Below, one piece after another: positions 57,095-64,000 of a DNA stretch of 64,000 bases (position 1 is its first letter; the number at the start of each line of letters is the position of its first letter). Both the position numbers and the translations under genes were made by a program. The stretch lies in NCBI GenBank assembly GCA_026120035.1, contig JALRME010000013.1, positions 310,001 to 374,000 of the forward strand. Reading direction: 5' to 3'. The notes under the pieces are model-generated. The model worked only from the letters and a program-made list of their open reading frames with translations. It was not told where the DNA came from and did no database searches. The DNA comes from Coleophoma eucalyptorum (lineage: Eukaryota > Ascomycota > Leotiomycetes > Helotiales > Dermateaceae).

Positions 57095-58851
57095 CTAATA
57101 CGGACTTGGGCCATTTCCAGAATTGGAATAACCCCCGGCTGCATATAGCGCGTTGCCAAAGGTCGCCTGTCGGCGACTCTCCTTCTTCACGTCCAAATCA
57201 GTGGAGTCTTTCTTCGGTGGAACAGGAGGTGCCGGCAAAGGCCCCGCAGGAGGAGCAGGGCGCATAGGGAGAGATGTGTTGAAAGAAACTGCGTTGGCAC
57301 TTGAAGCCCCGCTCGCGGTTGTGTTGTCTGGAGCATTGAGAGTAGTGATTCTGGGGACTGAATTGGTGGTTTGGCCGCGAGACAGACCAGGATGATAATT
57401 AGAGCCAGCAGCACGGCCTAGACTGCTAGACCCATTCTTGACTGGAGACCTCGACTCAGCCAACTGTGGAGACGCAATTGCAGAACGAACATCAGCACCC
57501 CCGATAGGAATGTCTCCTGATGTTGGGGTATGTGCATAATCTGGCGAGTTTGCAGGCCGCGTTCCTGGTGAATCGGATGGTCGCAGGGCTTCTTTGGAAG
57601 CAGGTGAAAGTTGTGGTGCCAGATGCGATTTCCGGTTGTCTCTCTCTATCAAGCCAACAGCCCATTCTCTCAGATCAACTGGGGTGCGCTTCGCAGCCTG
57701 AACAAAAGGCTCTTGTTCCTAGAAGATGTCAGAAAACCCAGCAAAAGCTTCGTGGCACTTACATAAAGTTGCTGAGGGGTAGGACGCTCAGCAGGGTCTT
57801 TGGCAAGACATTTCTGGATCATATCTTCCAGAATTGTTGGGAAAGCCTCGCTCTTTGGTAGCTTGGGAGCCGGCTCGAATACTATCTGCTGCAGAAGATC
57901 TAGGATACCTTGTGGTGCAACATCTCCGTCAGATAGATGCTCGCTAGCATCAAAAGGGAATTTGCCAATGGCCAGCTCCATGATGGACAATCCAAAACTC
58001 CATACATCCGACTTCACGGTATATTTTTGTCCTTGAATACGCTCTGGTGCCATGTATGTGGAAGTGCCGACAAACGTATCGGCAACCGAGTTGATCAACT
58101 CGCCAGAAACACCGAAATCGCAAAGTTTGATATCTCCTCTCGAGTTTACAAGGATATTCGAAGGCTTGATATCGCGATGCATGATATGATGTTTGGTATA
58201 GAGGTAGGTCAGGCCGCCCAACGTGGCTTCCGCAATTTTGCCCAGAACATCCACCCGGACAGGCCCGAACTGCTGTGATATCCGATCAAGGGCTCTGTGT
58301 TTCAGTCAGCACACGTATGAAATATTCACGAAACAAACGTACCCAACGTCCATATATTCCATACACATTATAACGTCGTTACTTTCGCTCAAGAAGGCGC
58401 CATAGAAATTGACAATAAATTCCGAGTTACACTCGTACATAATTTGTAGTTCTCGAACAATGCGTCGTCGCATCTCCTTCTTCGCTTCGACATGAATGAC
58501 CTGTAAGAGTGGTAAGTTGCTGCTTGATGGAGTCTCCGAACTCTTGGTTCAAGTATCGCCTACCTTTCGTGCCATAATTGTGCCTGTCACAACGTGTCTG
58601 ACTTTGCTAACTGTGCCTCCATTTCCTTGACCCAACTCCTTGATAACTTCTAGATCCTCTCGCTTGAGATCTAATCTGTACTCGATGCCGATTTCCAGTT
58701 GTGCCGTCTGTCTGCTGTTCTCGTTTCCTAAGCCTCCTGGGACTTGCAAGTCGCTCTCTGAGGGTGCCACAGGCCGAGGTGCTGGAGCGTTCAGAGCGAG
58801 ACCTTTGACATTCTTCCGTTTCAGCGTACGCGCTGTGAAGGCGTCCGACAT
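57095..58851 (-). CDS. MAP kinase kinase, STE7/MST7 type
   Basis: Dual-specificity kinase of the pheromone/invasive-growth cascade (Ste7 in yeast, MST7 in Magnaporthe), phosphorylating a Fus3/Kss1-type MAPK. Exons 58564-58851, 58343-58500, 57763-58294 and 57095-57718 give 533 residues. The N-terminus reads [17 protein letters not shown], with a basic/hydrophobic pattern like a MAPK-docking site. The kinase domain has GQGNGGTV, a catalytic Lys in [18 protein letters not shown] in LCDFGVSG, and the activation loop [18 protein letters not shown], closer to Ste7 ([10 protein letters not shown]) than to Mkk1/2 or Pbs2. The C-terminal ~190 residues are Pro/Ser-rich and disordered. The gene is divergent from SPT6. 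Confidence 0.93.
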
Positions 58852-60043
58852 AGCTGCGGTGTTATCTCAGTACCGGGGCGCCTGTCGGTCAACTTTGAAG
58901 TTGTCGTGATCTTGTGATGAGGGGCAGCAGCGGGCGAAGCTAAGCGCGCAGGAGTCCAAGGGTTGGTCAAATGGGAGTAGTCGTTTCGAATCCTGATGAT
59001 GGCTGGCGTAGGTAATCGACGCAGAAGTAATGGATGTCAAAGGATTAAGGCGAGGTGAAGTTGTAGAGTAACACGGAGGGGGAGGAATAGTTGCGAAGTA
59101 GTCGATAAATGTGGTGCACCTCGCGCTTTACAACCGCTGTCCCAATTCGTGTATGACTAGCCGAGATATATTGATTCTTGGACAGAACAAGACAAAGAAC
59201 AAGCAACAAGACAGGCAAGGAAACAAGAATGTGTAAGCATCTAGACACAAGTGCTGGAGACACTCTATTTGAAAAGCAGAGGCCGGGAGTAAGGGGCCTT
59301 CATGGGAGTTATCCAACGCTTAGTGGGCCTGAGCGACAAGTTTCAACGTACTCCATGGGAGGCGTCAATGGGGCCTTGGTTGGGCCTCGTGCGAGCACAT
59401 CCGTGTCAGATATAAAGAAGCTTCCACAGAATTTCTAGTGCCACCCCGATTGGTCTCAGCTGTTCATATTTCGAGTGCAAAAAGAAGACGAGTACCCAAG
59501 GGCTGCATGCAATTGAAAATGCTGGCCATTAATTCTTTTCGTCGCGACCGGCAATCATTGCAGCCAGAAGGCGTTTCGTACTATGATAGGAGGATACGGA
59601 GACCAATTAAGGGTCCAAGCCATGAAATACAGCTCTTGGAGTCTGACAATTGCCAACCTTGATGCTGAGCATTGTCCTAACTGGTACAAATGAATCTGAG
59701 TGTATTCGTAGAAAAGCCAAGTCCTCGATCTCTTTTCCGCAGCACAGGAACAACGAAATATACTGGTCCCTTGTTCTTTCAGAAGGACGCACGAGGCTTA
59801 GGTGTGGCGTGTGGCTGGTGCAGCTCTGTGGCTGAATTCCAGAGAAGGCTAGGTTGGCGCGTCTATTTCACCTCCAAAATACCTTACAGTCCATCAAGGA
59901 AGAGTGCGATCAGCCAATTCTTTTCCCTCATTCATTCCTTCTTCCTCCCCTCCGAGTCTGCCTAAATCCACACTTCAAGTGCGCAGACTATCAGCACATT
60001 CGCGTTGCCCACTTTCCCCGACTTCTCGACAAGCACCGCGAAA
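58852..60043. other. Divergent upstream region, MAPKK / SPT6
   Basis: About 1.2 kb shared between two divergent genes. It shows no gene or repeat that I can support. The last ~100 bp before SPT6 is pyrimidine-rich and probably its leader. Confidence 0.45.
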
Positions 60044-63000
60044 ATGAGCATGCGAGATCTTATCCAAGGGGAGGCAGAGCTAGACGACGAAGAGAATGAT
60101 GACTCTTTCGATGAAGATACTGGCGAGGTGCGCCCATCGAAGAAAAACCAAAATGGCAATGGCCATCTAGATGACTCCAGTGAGGAGGAAGACGATGACG
60201 ATGATGAGGAGGCAGCACGAGAGGTGGGTTGCAAAAGTGACATAGCGTGGCTCACGACTTGCTAACAGGCTTTAGGTTCGAGAGGGATTCATTATTGATG
60301 ATGATGATGATGAGGAGCCGGATGAACGAGAACGTCGACGGCGCAGAGACAAAAAACGTAGACGTGCTGAGCGCGAGGAGGAAGAGGCAGCACTAGACGA
60401 AGACGATTTGGATCTCATTGGAGAAACACGGCCGGATTGGGAGCGTAAGTCTGCAGCACAGGCAAGTATCATAAGATCTGGTGTCCATAGACAGAGGATT
60501 GACCAAATTACAGCCTAAACTCAAGCGACTCAAGCGTGGCCACCGAGAGGAGGAAGACAGAGTTCGAGAACGAGGTCTGGACGAGATATTCTCTGATGAC
60601 GAGGAAATTGATGGACCAGGCGATGCAGCGGAACGTCGATTTGCCCGGCCAGATCACCAGCGAGTGGACGAGTTTGCAGATTTTATCGAAGAAGACGACT
60701 TAGAGGATGAAGATGAACGCCAGCGACATCAGGAAGAGATGGAAGTAGCTCGTCCAAGAGAGAGGGGCTATATTGGGAACGGTGACACTACTGGACTTGA
60801 TAAGGATGCTCTCGATGATATGGAAGCCATTTTTGGCAATGGAGAGGACTACGATTGGGCTCTCGCCTTGGAAGACGAGGCTGAGGGCCGCGAGCAAGGA
60901 GACCATGCACTAGAACTCAAGGATGTTTTTGAACCGTCCCAGCTTGCTGAAAGATTGCTCACGGATGAAGATAATCAAATCCGCTGGGCAGACGAACCAG
61001 AGCGATTCCAGTTGGACCGCAAACCCTACAAACATGTACAAATCACCGACGAGCAGTTCAAAGAGGAAGCAAGATGGATTACAAGTCTAATCTGGCCGAA
61101 AAAGCAGCTTGATGGTGATCTTCAAGGCCCTTTCACCAAAGCTATTGGAAAAGTGCTTGAGTTCTTTGTGGTAGACGAGGTCGAGGTGCCTTACGTCTTC
61201 CAGCATCGGAAAGATTATCTTATCCATGCTACCAAAACGCGAGCTCCACCAGATCCAAACAATCCTGATGCTCCAGAGTTTAATGTCAGCGCAAAAAAGC
61301 TCTTGAACCAGGATGATCTGTGGCGTATTCTGGAATTAGACTTGAAGTTCCGTGCTCTCATTGATAAGCGCAACGTCTTAGAGAAGACCTATGACAACCT
61401 ACGAGCTTCAGGAATTGATGAAGATAAGATGTTCGAGGCAATGCTTCCTGCGGCTGTTACTATGGAAGAACTTCAGGATCTCCAGGACTACCTATACTTC
61501 CAATACGCGGCGCAGATTAAAGACTTGGCTGCAGTCAATGGCGACGGCAAAGAATTGAAGCGTCGCCCGGGAGGAAAATCCTCGCTGTTTGATAGAGTTA
61601 GAAGAGGGCGAGCGTACAACTTCGTACGAGCCTATGGTATTACTGCCGATCAAGTTGCTCAAAATGCCTTGCGTGAGGCCAGAAAGCAATATACAGAAGA
61701 CCACCCAGAAAGACCAATCGACTTTGCCGACAGCCTGACCAGCAACGACGACTTCCAGACTGGAGACGCTGTACTCCAGGCAGCTCGGGCAACATTTGCA
61801 GAGGAACTGTTCATGAGCCCTAGAATGCGCAAACACTTCCGAATGAACTATTACATGATGGGTGTTGTTAACTGCAAGCGCACAGAAAAGGGCTTACGGA
61901 AGATAGACGAACACCATCAATACTATGAGATTAAATATCTCAAGAACCAGACCTTTGGTGACCTCGCAAACAAGCCAGAGATGTTCTTGAAGATGTTGAA
62001 AGCTGAGGAAGAAGGTCTTCTTGAGGTCAAGGTGGTGTTGGAGAACGAAAGAAAGTTCAAGGAGAGGTTGTACTTCGAATTTGCGTCTGACAACCAGAGC
62101 GAACTCGCTGACGCATGGAATGATGAACGTCAGAAGGTTCTGGATATTGCATTCAGCAAACTGGAGCGCGTCATCACTAAGGGTGTTAAAGAGAGCATGC
62201 GAACAGAGTGTCAAGACTCGATTCTGAAGCTGTGCAGAGAGGAATACTCAAAGAAGCTTGACCAAGCACCATATAAGCCTAAAGGAATGGTTCTTGGTAC
62301 GATTCCACGAGTGCTTGCACTTTCAAATGGCAATGGTGATCCTGGACGCGATGCTGTATGTTGGGCGTGGGTAGAGGAGGATGGACGCGTGTTAGAGCAT
62401 GGCAAATTCGACAACCTGTCTCGAGACAACAATGCCCGAGATGCTTTTGTTGAGCTCGTGCAACGAAGGAAACCTGACGTCCTTGGAGTTGGTGGGTTTT
62501 CTGTCGAGACACACAAACTCATCAGCCACTTGAAAGACCTGGTCAAAGATCGTGAGCTTCGTGGAGCTGAATACGAGGATCAAGAAACTGGCGAAGATCG
62601 TTCGGAGCCACTTGATGTTGTCGTGGTTAATGACGAAGTGGCGAGGCTCTACAAGGATAGCCCTCGAGCTGCTCTTGATCATCCAGCCCTTGTCCCCCTG
62701 ACAAGATACTGCGTAGCTCTTGCCAAATACCTGCAAAACCCCATGAAGGAATATGCTGCACTTGGACGAGATGTCATCTCTTTATCGTTTCATCCAAGCC
62801 AGCAACTTCTTCCAGAGGAGAAGCTGCGCCGACAACTTGACACCGCGATGGTAGATATGGTCAACCTTTGTGGAGTCGATATAAATGAAGCCATTGGTGA
62901 TTCATACACTGCAAATCTTCTGCCATATGTATGTGGTCTTGGTCCAAGAAAGGCTACTAGCGTCATCAAGGCAATCAATGCCAATGGCGGACTGGTAAAC

Positions 63001-64000
63001 ACGCGAGACGAGCTGGTTGGCGACCCAGACAGTGGAAAACTGCCTGTTGTTGGTCCTCGAGTATGGAACAACTGCGCAAGTTTCTTGTCAATTGAGTACG
63101 ATAGCTCAACCCCCACCTCAGATTACCTTGACAATACTCGTGTCCATCCAGAAGACTACGAGCTTGGTCGAAAGATGGCAGCAGATGCCCTGGAATTGGA
63201 TGAAGAGGATGTCAAGGCCGAAGTAGACGAGGCTGGACCAGGAGCTATTGTGAGGAGACTCATCAAAGATGATGAGCAGGAGAAGGTCAATGACTTGATT
63301 CTGGAAGAGTATGCTGAGCAGTTGGAAAGAAATTACAATCAACGGAAGCGAGCCACCTTGGAAACTATCCGCGCAGAATTACAACAGCCATATGAAGAAC
63401 TCCGTAGAAGTTTCGCACTTCTTTCTGATGAAGAGATATTCACCATGCTCACGGGAGAGACTTCAGATTCCCTGTGTGAAGGCATGATTGTTTCCGTCAA
63501 CATCAGGGTGGTAAAGGAGGACTTTTTAATAGCAAGACTAGACTCCGGCATCGAAGGGAGAGTAGAGGCAACCGATGGCTCAGACCGTGGCACAGAATTC
63601 CTCAACCGACTCTTTTCTGTTGGACAGACTGCACAAGCTAAGTTGCTCGAAATGGATCGTCGGAACTTCACTGCAAGACTCTCATTGCGTGAAGAGATGT
63701 TACGATTTCCTTATCGAAAGCGCGTTGACCGGGAGCCAGGCTCATGGGATACGCTACAGGAACAACAGGATAGCGAGGAGCTCAAGGAGAAGGATAAGAC
63801 CACTGGGCGAACACAAAGAGTTGTTAAGCATCCACTTTTCCGGCCTTTCAATTCTATTCAAGCCGAAGAATATCTTGGATCGCAATCCATTGGGGATGCT
63901 GTCATTCGACCTTCTTCTAAAGGAAACGATCATCTCGCAGTCACTTGGAAGGTTGCAGATGGTGTATACCAGCATCTCGATGTTTTGGAACTGCAAAAGG
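60044..64000 (+). CDS. SPT6: Transcription elongation factor / histone chaperone Spt6, 3' partial
   Basis: Nuclear factor that travels with RNA polymerase II and reassembles nucleosomes. Exons 60044-60223, 60276-60461 and 60514 onward give about 1284 codons before the window ends. The first ~300 residues are very acidic with basic islands (RERRRRRDKKRRR). A helix-turn-helix core follows near MNYYMMGVVNCKRTEKGLRK, then a YqgF-like RNase fold at GTIPRVLALSNG, a helix-hairpin-helix at LPYVCGLGPRKATSVIKAI, an S1 domain near LCEGMIVSVNIRVVKEDF and the start of the tandem SH2 region (HPLFRPFNSIQAEEYLGSQS). The second intron is GC-AG (donor GCAAGT at 60462). The nearby GTAAGT at 60445 would give an immediate stop. 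The remaining SH2 part and C-terminus lie outside. Confidence 0.95.

Noticed and set aside
60445..60513. GTAAGT donor in SPT6
   Set aside because: Joining it to the acceptor at 60513 gives an immediate stop codon; the GC donor keeps the frame.

Overview
This is a window from the nuclear genome of a filamentous ascomycete (Pezizomycotina). Three things point there. About 44 introns can be placed, nearly all of 45-100 bp with GTRNGT-type donors, CTAAC/CTGAC-like branch sites and YAG acceptors. Intergenic spaces are 0.2-4 kb. The gene content is typically fungal: a class III chitin synthase, a STE7-type MAPKK, neutral trehalase, isocitrate lyase, a hybrid histidine kinase, MRC1 and a PRP24/SART3-type factor. 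The gene style suggests Leotiomycetes, but that is only an impression and nothing in the window proves it. All exon joins below were placed by hand from reading frame and splice signals. No transcript data were available.

Layout: 1-12 kb holds the end of a low-molecular-weight tyrosine phosphatase, the chitin synthase, an MFS monocarboxylate-type transporter and a divergent MHYT-domain hybrid histidine kinase, with three CACGTG boxes in the shared upstream region. 12-24 kb holds PRP24/SART3 and mitochondrial uL22 (divergent), then MRC1 and a MOT1-type molybdate transporter (divergent). 24-33 kb holds an F-box-like Cys-rich protein, isocitrate lyase and neutral trehalase, all on the minus strand. 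33-36.4 kb has no intact gene. 36-41 kb holds a small secreted cysteine protein, an unknown protein with a possible OB-fold tail, and a sugar-porter MFS transporter. 41-50 kb holds a HAD hydrolase, mitochondrial RF1, a gamma-glutamyltransferase and SLY1. 50-64 kb holds candidate microproteins, a PNUTS-like CCCH protein, the STE7-type MAPKK and the first ~1284 codons of SPT6.

Most genes are conserved housekeeping functions in no operon-like order. Loose themes are cell wall and signalling (chitin synthase, MHYT kinase, MAPKK), carbon reserve and gluconeogenic metabolism (isocitrate lyase beside trehalase, sugar porter) and RNA/chromatin/replication (PRP24, PNUTS-like, SPT6, MRC1). No biosynthetic gene cluster, intact transposon, tRNA, rRNA or CRISPR array was seen. 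The least ordinary features are the MHYT kinase with its triple E-box, two GC-AG introns, a 19-nt internal microexon, a 602-bp intron, a strong G-quadruplex tract, two possible microprotein ORFs and the secreted cysteine protein beside a gene-empty stretch.
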